Assembly: GCA_913058395.1 (NCBI GenBank)
Contig: CAJXQI010000003.1
Coordinates: forward strand, 62,001-126,000
Direction of reading: 5' to 3'
Length of the DNA: 64,000 nucleotides
From: an uncultured Colwellia sp.
GTDB taxonomy: Bacteria; Pseudomonadota; Gammaproteobacteria; Enterobacterales; Alteromonadaceae
The notes below the pieces were generated by a model. The model saw nothing but the letters and a program-made list of their open reading frames with translations. It searched no databases and had not been told where the DNA came from. The stretch's first letter is position 1. Each line of letters opens with the position of its first letter. A program made the translations under genes and the position numbers. This document shows positions 1 through 10,045 of the stretch, piece after piece.

Positions 1-486
1 TAAATCGGATAAGCGTGTGGCAATTTCACCGTATCGTTTTTGGTCTTGCTCGTTAAGTGCAATACCTGATAACTTGAAATCTCTTAAGGCGTTGGTGATA
101 ACTTTTTGTTCAGCAGTCGTTAATGCTTTAAATTCATTACTTTCACTCAATTGTTGGTAGGCAGCAAATAACCCAGAATGCTGACCAACAAAAGTGCCGT
201 ATTCAGATAAAAGTGGTAAACATGATTCATAAGCTTCACGCAGTTCATCACTATTGACCACTGAATTCATATGTGAAACCGGAGACCAAAGTTTACCTAA
301 TACATCATCAACTTCATCAATAGGTGCAACTAAGTTTTCCCAAGTAAATTGAGTGTTGCTAGCAAGTACATCAGCAATAGCTGTTTTACAGTTTGCTATA
401 GCTTCTTCAACCGCAGGCTTGATATGTTCTGGTTTGATTTTAGAAAATTGCGGAAGTTGGGTGTTTTGTAGTAATGGGTTTGTCAT
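1..486 (-). CDS. prlC: Oligopeptidase A (M3 family), 5' part only
   Basis: This is the N-terminal 162 codons of a cytosolic zinc metallopeptidase that degrades short peptides, including cleaved signal peptides; the gene runs off the left edge. The ATG is at 486-484. The translation begins MTNPLLQNTQLPQFSKIKPE and contains WENLVAPIDEVDDVLG and LWSPVSHMNSV, which match oligopeptidase A as I remember the E. coli protein. The HExxH zinc site lies in the missing C-terminal part and cannot be checked. In enterics prlC sits close to gor; here gor is at 5.5 kb, with one large signalling gene between them. Confidence 0.9.
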   Translation of the reverse strand, partial: MTNPLLQNTQLPQFSKIKPEHIKPAVEEAIANCKTAIADVLASNTQFTWENLVAPIDEVDDVLGKLWSPVSHMNSVVNSDELREAYESCLPLLSEYGTFVGQHSGLFAAYQQLSESNEFKALTTAEQKVITNALRDFKLSGIALNEQDQKRYGEIATRLSDL

Positions 487-726
487 TGCAGGCACAACTT
501 ATCAATAAATATTGTTAATAGAGGTAGGGACAAATTTACTAAATTCAAGTGCAGTTTCTGATACTAAGTACATCATGCGATTGAATAGTTTACTAAGCAC
601 TCAAAAAAAGGAGAGATAGATGTCACTTTTTCAATATTGTTACACTATTTTAACATTTAAAGTGCCATACTCAGTTTTGACGTATTTTGTTACATATAGA
701 TTAAATCAGCGGTATAAGGTCGATAT

Positions 727-3700
727 TTGATAGCTAGTAAATGTAGTTTTCTGTACTTTTCAGTTTTATTATTAATGGCTTGCTCTTTTTTAACAGAAGC
801 AAAGCCTAATAACACTGTTCTGGAAAGGATTACGGTTGAAGATGGTTTGTCACAAGCAAGTGTTTTGGCTATTGCACAAGATAAACAAGGTTACCTGTGG
901 TTTGGCACCGAAAATGGGATTGATATTTATGATGGTTATACAATATCTCCAGTTGCTGGTCCTGACGGCGATTTTAATAAGTTCACAGCAAATAGCATTT
1001 ATACCGACAGCCATGGTTTGGTTTGGATCGCATTATTTGGTAAAGGATTATATACCTACGATCCGGCAACAAATACTTATCAAAAAATAATTAAAAATGA
1101 CCCAGAAAATCAAGACCTTAATATTTGGCAGGTTGTTGAAGATAAATCACGCGACTTATACTGGTTTATTACTGAAAAATCAGCACTTAGTTATGATTTA
1201 TCTTCGAAAAAAGTCCAAGGACGTATAGATTTCTCTAAATATTTCAATAATATAGATGTGCTGTACAATGTTAAAATGCTCCATGGAAGGCTGGTGTTTC
1301 TAACGCGTGTGGGTACTTTTATTTATGATGCTAACCTTAAGCAGTTAACGCAACTCCCTAGGCTGAAAGAGTCCGATATTCCTGAATATAAATTTAACGC
1401 GACAGAAAGCGCTAAGACGTATGATATCGTACTTGTGGGCGATGATTACTTCCTTGGTACCAATGATGGCGTATTTAATTTCACTGAGCAAAACTTAGCT
1501 AAATTCCTGCAAAATCAATCGACGGATATTCCATACAATATCGCGATCGAAAACATTTCTATTTGGCAGTTAAAGGTGTTAGAAGATATCGTCTATGCCG
1601 CTAGTACTCATGGGCTTTATCGATATAATAAGATAACGAGCACTAGTGAATATTTGTTTAAATTTGGAGAGTATTTTAATACGGTTGCTGATGCTAATAT
1701 TGTTAGTATTTTGTCAGATAACAATGGCCAACTATGGTTAGGTTCACAAAGTTCAGGGGTATACCGTTGGGATCCAAAGACAGAAATAGTTAAAACATTT
1801 ACTTATGACAGTTTCGATAAAAATAGCCTGTCAAACGGGAACATTAGTTCGATTGTTTCAGGTAAAGATAGTCAGTTTTGGGTTGGAACAGGTCAAGGAC
1901 TTAATTTAGTTGATATTAAAACTAATTCTATTAAGCGTTTTTTAGAAGATAAAGAGCAAAAAACTACTTTTACAACCAGCAATATTTATGAGATAGCAAA
2001 AGATTATCTCGGACGTTTATGGTTATCAACAGCTAAAGGTATTCATTTATTTGATACTGAAACGAAAGAACTTATTGCCACAGATTTTCCTGAACCAACT
2101 AAAAAGCTATTAAATGTTGAAAATAGCTGGGCGACAATTGAGAGTATTAATGAGTATATTTGGCTAGTGTCTGAGTCTGGTATACACACTATTCATGCGG
2201 CTACTGGCGAGTTGAACTCTTTGACAAACTTGCCTAATAATTTTGATACGCAATATATTTGGCATGTGATGGCGTCTTTTACAGATGATAAAGATGAAGT
2301 GCTTTTTTCAAGTACGGATACATTATGGCTCTATAATCAAAGAACTAAAAATCTCACACAGATATATCACCAAAAAGGATTGCCTAAAGAAGGCTACAGT
2401 TATGTTGATAATTGGGCGCGGGATGAGCAAGGACTAATTTGGCTCTCATACCCACAAGTAGGGCTAATCGCTATCAGCCCAAATGACTACCAAGTGCAGT
2501 ATTTTTTCAATGAGCACAATAGTATTTTGGATGTAAATATTTATGGTGTTCAGGTTGATAGCGAAAACAATATTTGGGTTTCTAGTCACTCGGGATTATT
2601 TAGACTAAGAGCATCTGATAAACATATGAGGCGCTTTAACAAACTTGATGGTTTAGCTAGTTCTGAATTTAATGATGGCGCATATTATCATTTGGCTGAT
2701 GGTCGTTTTGCTTATGGTGGTATTTCAGGTATTAGTTTGTTTGATCCTATAATTCTAGGGAACAAAAACAGTGCTAGTAGTAATACTGTAAGCATTGTGA
2801 ATGTAAATACATTGTCTCGAGCACTAAATTCGCCGCATATATTACCGAATAACTATCAAATTGAACTTGAACATGACGATTTTGGCATTCGTATAGATTT
2901 TAGTAGTTTTTCATACGACGATAATGAAAGTCCGATGTTCAAATATGGCTTTGTTGATGGTGTTAGCTTTCCTGAAGCACGACAAAATTTTGTTACTTTT
3001 CCGCGTTTAGATTCTGGTAATTATACTTTTCAAGTGCAGGTAAAATCAGAAGAGACGGGGCTTTATTCTGAACCTGCATTTGTGAAAATTAAAGTTAAAT
3101 ATGCGCCGTGGAAATCTCCGTTAGCTTTTGGCATTTATGGTTTTATCATCATCCTTGGAATTTTTATTTGGTTTCGTAGTCGGCAACAACGACAAAAAGA
3201 ATTGTTAGCTGCCCATGAAAAAGTAAAAAATAGAGAGAATAGATTACAGCTAGCCCTTTCCGCCAGTAATAGTGAAGTTTGGGACTGGCAAGCGAGTAAT
3301 AGCCTCATTTTTGCTAAACGTTTAGGGCATGATTTAGGTTATGACGAACAAGAGTTGGCAGTGCCATTCTCTCGCCATGTTGAACTTATTCATCCAGAAG
3401 ATCAGAACAATTTCTCTTTAAAGTGGCGCAGTTTTATTCGTAATGCTGACCCTGATGCCAATTTTGAATGTAGCTATAGATTGAAGTGTGCCAATAAAAA
3501 TTGGTTATGGTATAGAGATGTAGGCAAGATAGTTGCCTTTGATGACTCAGGAGCCCCGTCCAGAATTACAGGGTCTTACACTAATATTACAGAGTCAAAA
3601 GCGGTACAAGAACGTGCTCAATATTATGGTGCAGCATTTGAACAAACTCGTGATTGGGTGTTGATTTTTGATGAAGCTTTTGAAGTGGGTCGAGCAAATA

Positions 3701-5313
3701 AGTCTATGACTGATGTTTTTGGCTGGTCGACAGAAGAGCTTAAATTGTCTGATGGTTTACGAGGAATAGGGCAAGATAGAATTAATTATTATCGTAAACT
3801 TCTTCCTATCATTCTAGCCAAAGGATATTGGCGTGGTGAAGAGCTTATTGAAACACCTGATGGCAAAGAATATCACGTGATTACCAATATCAGTGTTAGC
3901 GTCAATATTGAGCATCAGCAAAGGCATTTTATATGTGTTTATACTGATATTAGTGCACAAAAGTCAGCAGAAAACGAGCTGCGGATTATGGCTAATTACG
4001 ATCATTTGACGGGATTGCCGAATCGTACATTATTGCTTGATCGCATTGAACATGCGATTGCAGCATCACATCGTAGAAAAGATTCTATTGCATTGTTTTT
4101 CATTGATCTTGACCGCTTCAAACAAGTTAATGATTCTTTAGGGCATGAATGTGGAGATATTCTTTTAAAAGAGGTTTCTAAGCGCTTAGCAAAGTCGTTG
4201 CGTGAGGATGATACCTTAGCGAGAATTGGCGGCGATGAATTTGTTGTTTTACTTGAACGTTTTCGTAGCAATAATGAACTGTCGGGTATTGCCCAAAAGT
4301 TTATCGATATAGTACAACAACCATTCACGTTGAACAGTCATGTAGTTAGCATTGGTACCAGTATTGGCATATCGCTTTATCCAAATGATGCCGAAGACTC
4401 TGAAGAATTGTTTAGGAATGCAGATGTCGCTATGTATCATGCCAAACAGTTGGGACGTAATAATTACCAGTTTTTTACTGATCATATGAATAAGGAAGCA
4501 AAGCAACGCTTAACAAAAGAAACTAACTTGAAACTTGGTGTGGCTAACAAAGAATTTTTTAACGTTTACCAACCTATTATTGATGCGCATTCTGGGAAAT
4601 CTGTTGGTGCGGAACTGTTAATGCGTTGGTTACATCATGATGTAGTTGTTCCTCCTGTTGAATTTATAACACTTGCTGAAGAGCTGGGGTTAATTGTGGT
4701 GATGACAGAACAAGCAATTGCACGCGGTTTTGAGGAGCTTAAGCGCTGGCGCAAATTACGGCCAGATTTTTATCTATCGGTGAACTTTTCAGCTAAACAC
4801 TTCAGCGATAGTCAGTTGATTAATTCAATAAAGAGCCTTTTAGCACAATTTGATTTACCCGCTAAAGCATTGAAAATAGAAATAACTGAAAATGCATTTA
4901 TTTATGAGCCAGAAAAAGCAATCGAAACAATGCACAAATTAAGTGCTATGGGAGTGCTTTTATCTCTTGATGATTTTGGTACGGGCTTTTCTTCATTGAC
5001 GTATTTAAAGCAATTACCGTTGGATATTATTAAAATTGATCGAAGTTTTGTTGATGGTATTGGCGAAGAAAATACTGATGAAGCTATCGTTGATGCGACA
5101 TTGGTACTCGCTAAAAGCCTTAACATGTATTGCATCGCAGAAGGTGTCGAAACTGAAGAGCAACTTAATTATTTAGTTGAAAGAAATTGCCACTACATTC
5201 AAGGTTACTTGTATTATAAGCCTTTATCTGCTGCCGACTTTATAGAAAAATTAGAAGAAAATAGCGTTGAAATTAAAGCGATGGTTATAGGGTCTGATGC
5301 TGCACATAGTTAA
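727..5313 (+). CDS. Hybrid periplasmic-propeller sensor with PAS, GGDEF and EAL domains
   Basis: A 1528-residue c-di-GMP signalling protein. Order: signal peptide (1-25); periplasmic two-component-regulator propeller repeats (about 30-700, many LWLG/IWVS-type blades); Y_Y_Y domain (about 725-790); one membrane segment (about 797-815); two PAS domains (about 840-1085); GGDEF (about 1095-1250); EAL (about 1270-1515). The cyclase motif GGDEF is intact and preceded by an RxxD (REDD) inhibitory I-site at the normal five-residue distance. The EAL signature reads ELL (GAELLMRW), while DDFGTGFSSL and EGVETEEQL are conserved. TTG start at 727 with AAGGT six bases upstream. The large ectodomain implies an extracellular or periplasmic ligand. 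Net cyclase versus phosphodiesterase activity cannot be decided from sequence. Confidence 0.9.
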   Translation: MIASKCSFLYFSVLLLMACSFLTEAKPNNTVLERITVEDGLSQASVLAIAQDKQGYLWFGTENGIDIYDGYTISPVAGPDGDFNKFTANSIYTDSHGLVWIALFGKGLYTYDPATNTYQKIIKNDPENQDLNIWQVVEDKSRDLYWFITEKSALSYDLSSKKVQGRIDFSKYFNNIDVLYNVKMLHGRLVFLTRVGTFIYDANLKQLTQLPRLKESDIPEYKFNATESAKTYDIVLVGDDYFLGTNDGVFNFTEQNLAKFLQNQSTDIPYNIAIENISIWQLKVLEDIVYAASTHGLYRYNKITSTSEYLFKFGEYFNTVADANIVSILSDNNGQLWLGSQSSGVYRWDPKTEIVKTFTYDSFDKNSLSNGNISSIVSGKDSQFWVGTGQGLNLVDIKTNSIKRFLEDKEQKTTFTTSNIYEIAKDYLGRLWLSTAKGIHLFDTETKELIATDFPEPTKKLLNVENSWATIESINEYIWLVSESGIHTIHAATGELNSLTNLPNNFDTQYIWHVMASFTDDKDEVLFSSTDTLWLYNQRTKNLTQIYHQKGLPKEGYSYVDNWARDEQGLIWLSYPQVGLIAISPNDYQVQYFFNEHNSILDVNIYGVQVDSENNIWVSSHSGLFRLRASDKHMRRFNKLDGLASSEFNDGAYYHLADGRFAYGGISGISLFDPIILGNKNSASSNTVSIVNVNTLSRALNSPHILPNNYQIELEHDDFGIRIDFSSFSYDDNESPMFKYGFVDGVSFPEARQNFVTFPRLDSGNYTFQVQVKSEETGLYSEPAFVKIKVKYAPWKSPLAFGIYGFIIILGIFIWFRSRQQRQKELLAAHEKVKNRENRLQLALSASNSEVWDWQASNSLIFAKRLGHDLGYDEQELAVPFSRHVELIHPEDQNNFSLKWRSFIRNADPDANFECSYRLKCANKNWLWYRDVGKIVAFDDSGAPSRITGSYTNITESKAVQERAQYYGAAFEQTRDWVLIFDEAFEVGRANKSMTDVFGWSTEELKLSDGLRGIGQDRINYYRKLLPIILAKGYWRGEELIETPDGKEYHVITNISVSVNIEHQQRHFICVYTDISAQKSAENELRIMANYDHLTGLPNRTLLLDRIEHAIAASHRRKDSIALFFIDLDRFKQVNDSLGHECGDILLKEVSKRLAKSLREDDTLARIGGDEFVVLLERFRSNNELSGIAQKFIDIVQQPFTLNSHVVSIGTSIGISLYPNDAEDSEELFRNADVAMYHAKQLGRNNYQFFTDHMNKEAKQRLTKETNLKLGVANKEFFNVYQPIIDAHSGKSVGAELLMRWLHHDVVVPPVEFITLAEELGLIVVMTEQAIARGFEELKRWRKLRPDFYLSVNFSAKHFSDSQLINSIKSLLAQFDLPAKALKIEITENAFIYEPEKAIETMHKLSAMGVLLSLDDFGTGFSSLTYLKQLPLDIIKIDRSFVDGIGEENTDEAIVDATLVLAKSLNMYCIAEGVETEEQLNYLVERNCHYIQGYLYYKPLSAADFIEKLEENSVEIKAMVIGSDAAHS

Positions 5314-5452
5314 AACTAGCCTACTTTATAATTTCATTTTTTTTATTAAATGAAAATCAACAGTCGCTATTGTTTTTTTTAATTTTGTGCTTATTTATAA
5401 TAAATAATCAGATGTTTATATTCTGAAAACTCTAGATATTAAGGTAATACCA

Positions 5453-6805
5453 ATGACACAACATTTTGACTACATTTCTATTGGCGCAGGCAGTGGCGGT
5501 ATTGCTTCAGCAAATCGGGCAGCACGTTTAGGTAAAAAAGCGGCGGTTATTGAAGCAAAACATATCGGTGGTACCTGTGTAAATGTAGGTTGTGTGCCGA
5601 AAAAAGCTATGTGGTATGCCGGACAAATTGCTGATGCTTTGCATTACGCTAATGACTATGGTTTTAAAGCGCCATTACAAGGTTTTGATTGGGGGACACT
5701 AGTTAAAAACCGTGAAGCTTATATTGAACGCATTCATGCTGCTTATGCGCGTGGCTTTGCCAGTAATGACGTTACTGTTATCAATGGTTTTGCAAAATTT
5801 GTTAACAAAAACACCCTTGAAGTTAATGGTGAGCTTTACACTGCTGATCACATTACGATTGCAACCGGTGGTCGCCCTAGTCGTCCAAATATTGAAGGGG
5901 CAGAACACGGTATTGATTCGGATGGTTTTTTTGCCTTAACAGAGCAACCTGAAAAAGTAGCAGTTGTTGGCGCTGGTTATATCGCTGTCGAGCTTGCTGG
6001 CGTTATGCATGCATTAGGTAGTGAGTCACACTTACTTGTGCGTAAAGAGAAACCATTACGTGGTTTTGACGATATTCTTAGTGATACATTGGTAGAGCAA
6101 ATGGCCAAACATGGCCCAACATTACATACTATGAGTGTACCAACACGTGTTGAAAAGCATGCTGACGGCAAACTAACAATTCATTTAGAAAACGGTAAAT
6201 CGATTGGGCCTGTTGATACTTTAATTTGGGCAATTGGCCGTGAACCAGCAACTGATAACATTAATATTGAGGCTACTGGCATTGAACTGAATGAACGTGG
6301 TTTTATTCCAACTGATAAATATCAAAATACCAATGTAGATGGCATTTATGCGGTGGGTGACAACACCGGACGTGCACAACTAACACCTGTTGCTGTAGCG
6401 GCAGGTCGTCGTTTGTGTGAACGTTTATTTAACAATAAACCTTACGAACATTTAGATTATTCGAACATCGCAACCGTTGTATTTAGTCACCCAGTAATTG
6501 GTACAGTCGGTTTATCAGAGAAAGAAGCGATTGCTGAATACGGTGAAGAGCAAGTTAAGGTTTATAAATCTCAATTTACTGCTTTATACCAGGCAATCAC
6601 AGAAGATTACCGTGATCCAACTCGTATGAAGTTGGTATGTGTTGGTAAAGAAGAGAAAATTGTTGGTATACATAGTATTGGTTTTGGTAGTGATGAATTA
6701 TTACAAGGTTTTGCTGTAGCAATGAAAATGGGCGCTACTAAGGCTGATTTTGATAATACCGTAGCTATTCATCCTACTTCGGCAGAAGAGTTTGTTACTA
6801 TGTAG
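5453..6805 (+). CDS. gor: Glutathione-disulfide reductase
   Basis: An FAD-dependent homodimeric enzyme that reduces oxidised glutathione with NADPH in the cytoplasm. The N-terminal FAD-binding GAGSGG, the redox-active disulfide [13 protein letters not shown] (about residues 38-50), the nucleotide-binding [11 protein letters not shown] and the C-terminal catalytic HPTSAEEF are all present. Length is 450 residues, as in E. coli Gor. ATG start with AAGG upstream. It is transcribed alone, since an inverted repeat follows directly. The opposite strand converges on it with a serine hydrolase. Confidence 0.96.
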   Translation: MTQHFDYISIGAGSGGIASANRAARLGKKAAVIEAKHIGGTCVNVGCVPKKAMWYAGQIADALHYANDYGFKAPLQGFDWGTLVKNREAYIERIHAAYARGFASNDVTVINGFAKFVNKNTLEVNGELYTADHITIATGGRPSRPNIEGAEHGIDSDGFFALTEQPEKVAVVGAGYIAVELAGVMHALGSESHLLVRKEKPLRGFDDILSDTLVEQMAKHGPTLHTMSVPTRVEKHADGKLTIHLENGKSIGPVDTLIWAIGREPATDNINIEATGIELNERGFIPTDKYQNTNVDGIYAVGDNTGRAQLTPVAVAAGRRLCERLFNNKPYEHLDYSNIATVVFSHPVIGTVGLSEKEAIAEYGEEQVKVYKSQFTALYQAITEDYRDPTRMKLVCVGKEEKIVGIHSIGFGSDELLQGFAVAMKMGATKADFDNTVAIHPTSAEEFVTM

Positions 6806-6813
6806 TACTTAGG

Positions 6814-6852
6814 TATTTCCCTCTAACCATTTTATTTAGTTAGAGGGAAATA
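6814..6852. terminator. 14-bp hairpin between convergent genes
   Basis: The arm TATTTCCCTCTAAC (6814-6827) and its exact reverse complement (6839-6852) enclose an 11-base loop. It lies between the end of gor and the end of the minus-strand serine hydrolase, so it probably ends both transcripts. A long T-tract is missing on either side. Confidence 0.75.
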
Positions 6853-6859
6853 TTGGTAA

Positions 6860-8056
6860 TTACTCGATAAAGGCAGGTACAACCCGCTCTGAAATTTGAG
6901 TAAATATTTTATCTTCTCGGTCATGGCCTGTGATCACAATAATCAAATCAAGCGCTGCGACAACAATGATACGTTGTCCACCTCCGCCCCAGGCAAATGT
7001 GGCATTATAGCTTTTATCGCCAACCGTAATGTCAGTTTGATACCAAAAATAGCCATAGCGAAAATTATCAGGCATCCAATCTTCGGTAGGTTTAACAAGA
7101 CTACTAGTGGCTTTAACTAGGTAGTTTGCTGAAATAAGCTGTTCGCCTAGCCACTTACCTTTGTTGAGAACAACAGTGCCTAATTTGACCATATCACGAG
7201 AGGTCATATTCACACCCCAGCCAGCTTCTGGAATACCGCTAACGTGAGTTTTCCAGGTGTAGTTTGTAATGCCTAATTTATCGAGAATCTCTTTTTTAAG
7301 GAAGTTCTCAGCGCTGCCTGGCACGACAGCATCAATGACCGCCATCACTAATATTGGATTGTAGTTACCATATAAGTATTGTTGAGACTCAGAGGTAATA
7401 GGCGCACTAAGTTCAAGCAGAGACTGAACCATGAGTTGGCCTTTGACCGCCGCAGGTTTTTTCTCAAGTTCTTGCCATTTACCACTATCGACACTAAGTC
7501 CACCGTGCATGGTCAATGCTTTATGCAGTGTGATTTTTTCTGAGCCCTCAGCAAGTTTTGACGTATCTAGGTCTTTTAGAAAACTAATCAGTGGTTTTTG
7601 CAAATCGGCCATCGTCAGATAGCCCAACTGGATAGCTCGACCTAGTGCCATGCTGGTGTAAGCTTTAGTAGCCGAAGCTTGCCCATGATGTAAGTTGACT
7701 CGGCCTCGTTTGTAATAAGATTCAAATAACAATTTCCCTTGGTGAGAAATAAGCATGCTATCGTAGAGGCCATGTTTGTCATTGGCGATTTCTTTGGCTA
7801 ATTTGATAATCTCACCTTTAGTTCCACCATCAATGCCTAATTCTCCAACCACTAGTGCGTCTTTCCTGATTGCTGGCGTTATATCAATAAAGCTTTCTTG
7901 AAGATAAGGTAAATCCCAGAAAGAAATTTTTGCATCCTCGACAGATGCCATGGGTGCAAGCGTGGTGCTGTCTAACGTATTCGCTGCAACTACACTGCTA
8001 ACAGTGCTAAATAGCGCAGCAGCAATGAGACTTTTAAATTTTGTTTTAATATTCAT
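6860..8056 (-). CDS. Secreted serine hydrolase, beta-lactamase/penicillin-binding fold
   Basis: About 398 residues. The start is placed at the ATG at 8056, where a clear signal peptide begins (MNIKTKFKSLIAAALFSTVS..., cleaved after VVAA); the longer frame to 8122 would overlap the upstream gene by 38 bases. Catalytic features of the class C beta-lactamase/esterase B family are visible: the SxxK tetrad SATK, a YGNYNP tyrosine motif, and a WGGGGQ strand motif near the C-terminus replacing KTG. The family covers beta-lactamases, D-aminopeptidases and esterases, and the substrate is unknown. It is the last gene of a three-gene minus-strand operon with a PD40 protein and an esterase, divergent from a CadC-like regulator. 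Confidence 0.8.
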   Translation of the reverse strand: MNIKTKFKSLIAAALFSTVSSVVAANTLDSTTLAPMASVEDAKISFWDLPYLQESFIDITPAIRKDALVVGELGIDGGTKGEIIKLAKEIANDKHGLYDSMLISHQGKLLFESYYKRGRVNLHHGQASATKAYTSMALGRAIQLGYLTMADLQKPLISFLKDLDTSKLAEGSEKITLHKALTMHGGLSVDSGKWQELEKKPAAVKGQLMVQSLLELSAPITSESQQYLYGNYNPILVMAVIDAVVPGSAENFLKKEILDKLGITNYTWKTHVSGIPEAGWGVNMTSRDMVKLGTVVLNKGKWLGEQLISANYLVKATSSLVKPTEDWMPDNFRYGYFWYQTDITVGDKSYNATFAWGGGGQRIIVVAALDLIIVITGHDREDKIFTQISERVVPAFIE

Positions 8057-8084
8057 AAATGACTGTAGTTCCGTTTGGTTAGGT

Positions 8085-8939
8085 TTATGATTTTGCTCTA
8101 AGCGTTTCGATAATTTGTGCATCTACCCAGTACATACCGGCATTTTCATCATTAACAAATCTGTTAAATAAAAGGTACTTTCCGTCTGGTGTCACGATTG
8201 CTCCACTTTCAGAGACCGCGCTATTTATTGTCTCTCCAAAATTAATGGCCGATCCCCAGCTGCCATCTTTCTGTCGAAAACTAATAAAAAGATCAGCCTT
8301 TCCATATCCATTCTCTCCTTGTTCATCCCAAATTAAATAGGACTCATCTGGTGCAATAAAGGGATGTGCGTTCCAGTCACCAAAATCAATATCTACCGCT
8401 TTTGGTTTTGTATATTTGCCATTTATTAAGCTTGAGTAATGAATGGGAGTTGATTCATTTACGTCATCGAAATAGTAAGTTCCTGCCGCAGAAGACATTA
8501 GGCGCATAATACGAAAGTCTTTAAAATAAGCGCCTAGGCTTTTGATTTCTGACCAGCCAGTTTTGGTTCTCTCCATATAGTGTTTGCCCAAATGCATAGT
8601 ATTACCATCAGGCGTGGTAATAGGACGGCCTACTCTAGGCCCCACCAAAGACTCGTGCCATTGATTATCTTCCAATTTGAAAACGCGTAACGACCATTTG
8701 CCATCTCTGTTGTTTCTTCGCGTAAAATAAAAACTTTTCATATCAGGCGTGAAGAAGCCACTATGATCACGATGTGCTGGCGACCGTTTACTGGGCGCAA
8801 AAGCCATAGGAGTATCACCGGGTGGTGTTTGTCCAACATAAGGCCCTTCAAGAATTGGGGCTTTATTATTTCCGTAGCTATTAGCGCTTAGCGTTGCCAT
8901 GAAAATAAAAAGCGCAGTTAGCAGCATACTTAATTTCAT
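8085..8939 (-). CDS. Secreted PD40 (TolB-like) beta-propeller protein
   Basis: About 284 residues. Start chosen at the ATG at 8939, which overlaps the TAA stop of the upstream esterase by one base (TAATG) and has AAAGGAG upstream; a signal peptide follows (MKLSMLLTALFIFMATLSAN). Repeated propeller blades of the PD40 type are visible: FFTPDMKSFYFTRR, ITTPDGNTMHLG, FIAPDESYLIWDE and VTPDGKYLLFNRF. Such domains bind peptides or sugars and no catalytic residues are evident. Translational coupling to the esterase suggests joint function. The same fold forms the sensor half of the divergent regulator at 10046. Confidence 0.75.
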   Translation of the reverse strand: MKLSMLLTALFIFMATLSANSYGNNKAPILEGPYVGQTPPGDTPMAFAPSKRSPAHRDHSGFFTPDMKSFYFTRRNNRDGKWSLRVFKLEDNQWHESLVGPRVGRPITTPDGNTMHLGKHYMERTKTGWSEIKSLGAYFKDFRIMRLMSSAAGTYYFDDVNESTPIHYSSLINGKYTKPKAVDIDFGDWNAHPFIAPDESYLIWDEQGENGYGKADLFISFRQKDGSWGSAINFGETINSAVSESGAIVTPDGKYLLFNRFVNDENAGMYWVDAQIIETLRAKS

Positions 8940-9799
8940 TATTTCACTCCTTTTTCTTGTAAGTTTGATAACCATTTTATGCCTTTAACACCTAACATCG
9001 GGAAGGAGTCGCTATGGCCAGAGGAGTCGATAACGATGTGTTTGAGCGAAGAGACTGCTTGATAGTTTTTATCTTTTAGTTGGCTAACAAAGTCTTCAAC
9101 ATGTGGCCGCAATTCTTTTTCAAGTTCGCCATAGGAAATAAAGATGTTAATTTCTGGCTGAGCACTATTTAAACTTGCATTTGCTTGGGCAAAAAGCTCA
9201 GTGCCGCTACTCCATATACTTGGGCTACCAAGAATATAATTTTTAAACATATCGGGTTGTGTCAGTAATGCATAGGTGCCGAAAAGGCCACCAGCTGAAA
9301 AGCCTAAATAGCTGCGATTGCTTGGATCAGTTCGGTAATTTTTTTCGATCATCTTGAAAACATCGTTGCGAATAAAAGAAAGGTGATTGTCGGCTTGTCC
9401 AAATTTTATTTTTGGATGTTTAGGGTTAATTCTTTTCTTGAATGAGTAGTCGCCAAAACGGCTGAAATGCGCACCATATTTTTGCTTGAGCTCTTCTGAA
9501 ATATCTTTTCGCCATGAGATCCCGACTAAAATAACGTCTTCCATTATATAAGCGGTGGCAGCAGACAATAGTTCGATATGCCAAACTGCGTCGGTAAAAT
9601 AGATGACAGGATACTTTTTGCTTTTATCTTCGTCATATTTTTCAGGCAGTTTAACGAGCAATTCGTACTGCTTATTAGATTGCTTATCCGTGATCGGAAG
9701 AACATGTACGCCTGGCATTTCGTAAGGTGATTGGTCAGTGTCAGCAAGTGCCAAAAAAGGGATTAGCACTACAATAAGTAAGATTATATTTTTTATCAT
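8939..9799 (-). CDS. Secreted esterase D/IroE-type alpha/beta hydrolase
   Basis: 286 residues with a signal peptide (MIKNIILLIVVLIPFLALA). The nucleophile elbow is GFSAGG (about residue 168), preceded by a core YPVIYFTDA strand, and a candidate catalytic histidine is in SSGHSDSFP. This resembles the Fes/IroE/esterase D family, which hydrolyses siderophore esters, S-formylglutathione or unknown acyl esters. It is the first gene of the operon continuing into the PD40 protein (one-base overlap) and the serine hydrolase. The 246-bp region upstream carries an inverted repeat and three 11-bp direct repeats and is shared with the divergent CadC-like regulator. Confidence 0.82.
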   Translation of the reverse strand: MIKNIILLIVVLIPFLALADTDQSPYEMPGVHVLPITDKQSNKQYELLVKLPEKYDEDKSKKYPVIYFTDAVWHIELLSAATAYIMEDVILVGISWRKDISEELKQKYGAHFSRFGDYSFKKRINPKHPKIKFGQADNHLSFIRNDVFKMIEKNYRTDPSNRSYLGFSAGGLFGTYALLTQPDMFKNYILGSPSIWSSGTELFAQANASLNSAQPEINIFISYGELEKELRPHVEDFVSQLKDKNYQAVSSLKHIVIDSSGHSDSFPMLGVKGIKWLSNLQEKGVK

Positions 9800-9827
9800 G
9801 ATTACCTCGGTGATTTACTCTGAGCAT

Positions 9828-9861
9828 TTAAGGTTGAATAAAATGTGAGTATTCACCTTAA
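9828..9861. promoter_or_regulatory. Bulged 12-bp inverted repeat in the esterase leader/promoter
   Basis: TTAAGGTTGAATA (9828-9840) pairs with TATTCACCTTAA (9850-9861) with one bulged T and a 9-base loop. It lies just upstream of the minus-strand esterase start. It could be an operator or a leader hairpin. Confidence 0.5.
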
Positions 9862-9891
9862 CGAATAGCGAGCAATTTACTTGAGGTTGCA

Positions 9892-9924
9892 CTGATTTTT
9901 AGCTGATTTTTATCTGATTATTAA
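9892..9924 (+). promoter_or_regulatory. Three tandem 11-bp direct repeats, likely winged-helix regulator site
   Basis: Units CTGATTTTTAG (9892-9902), CTGATTTTTAT (9903-9913) and CTGATTATTAA (9914-9924) follow each other without gaps. One-turn (10-11 bp) direct repeats are the usual binding pattern of OmpR/PhoB-type winged helices. They sit between the esterase operon and the divergent CadC-type gene, the obvious candidate binder. Confidence 0.65.
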
Positions 9925-10045
9925 AAAACTAATAATTATCAAATGTTTACAATGTTGAGTTTGGCCGTTCAGGCGTTTATGCTATACCATTCATCTTGTG
10001 TTGATTTAATTTTTAATCGCAAACTTTAGTGGTACCAGGGGATTT

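Noticed and set aside
4002-4328. Minus-strand frame of 108 codons inside the GGDEF domain
   Set aside because: Shadow of the plus-strand gene; composition without family match and no ribosome site.
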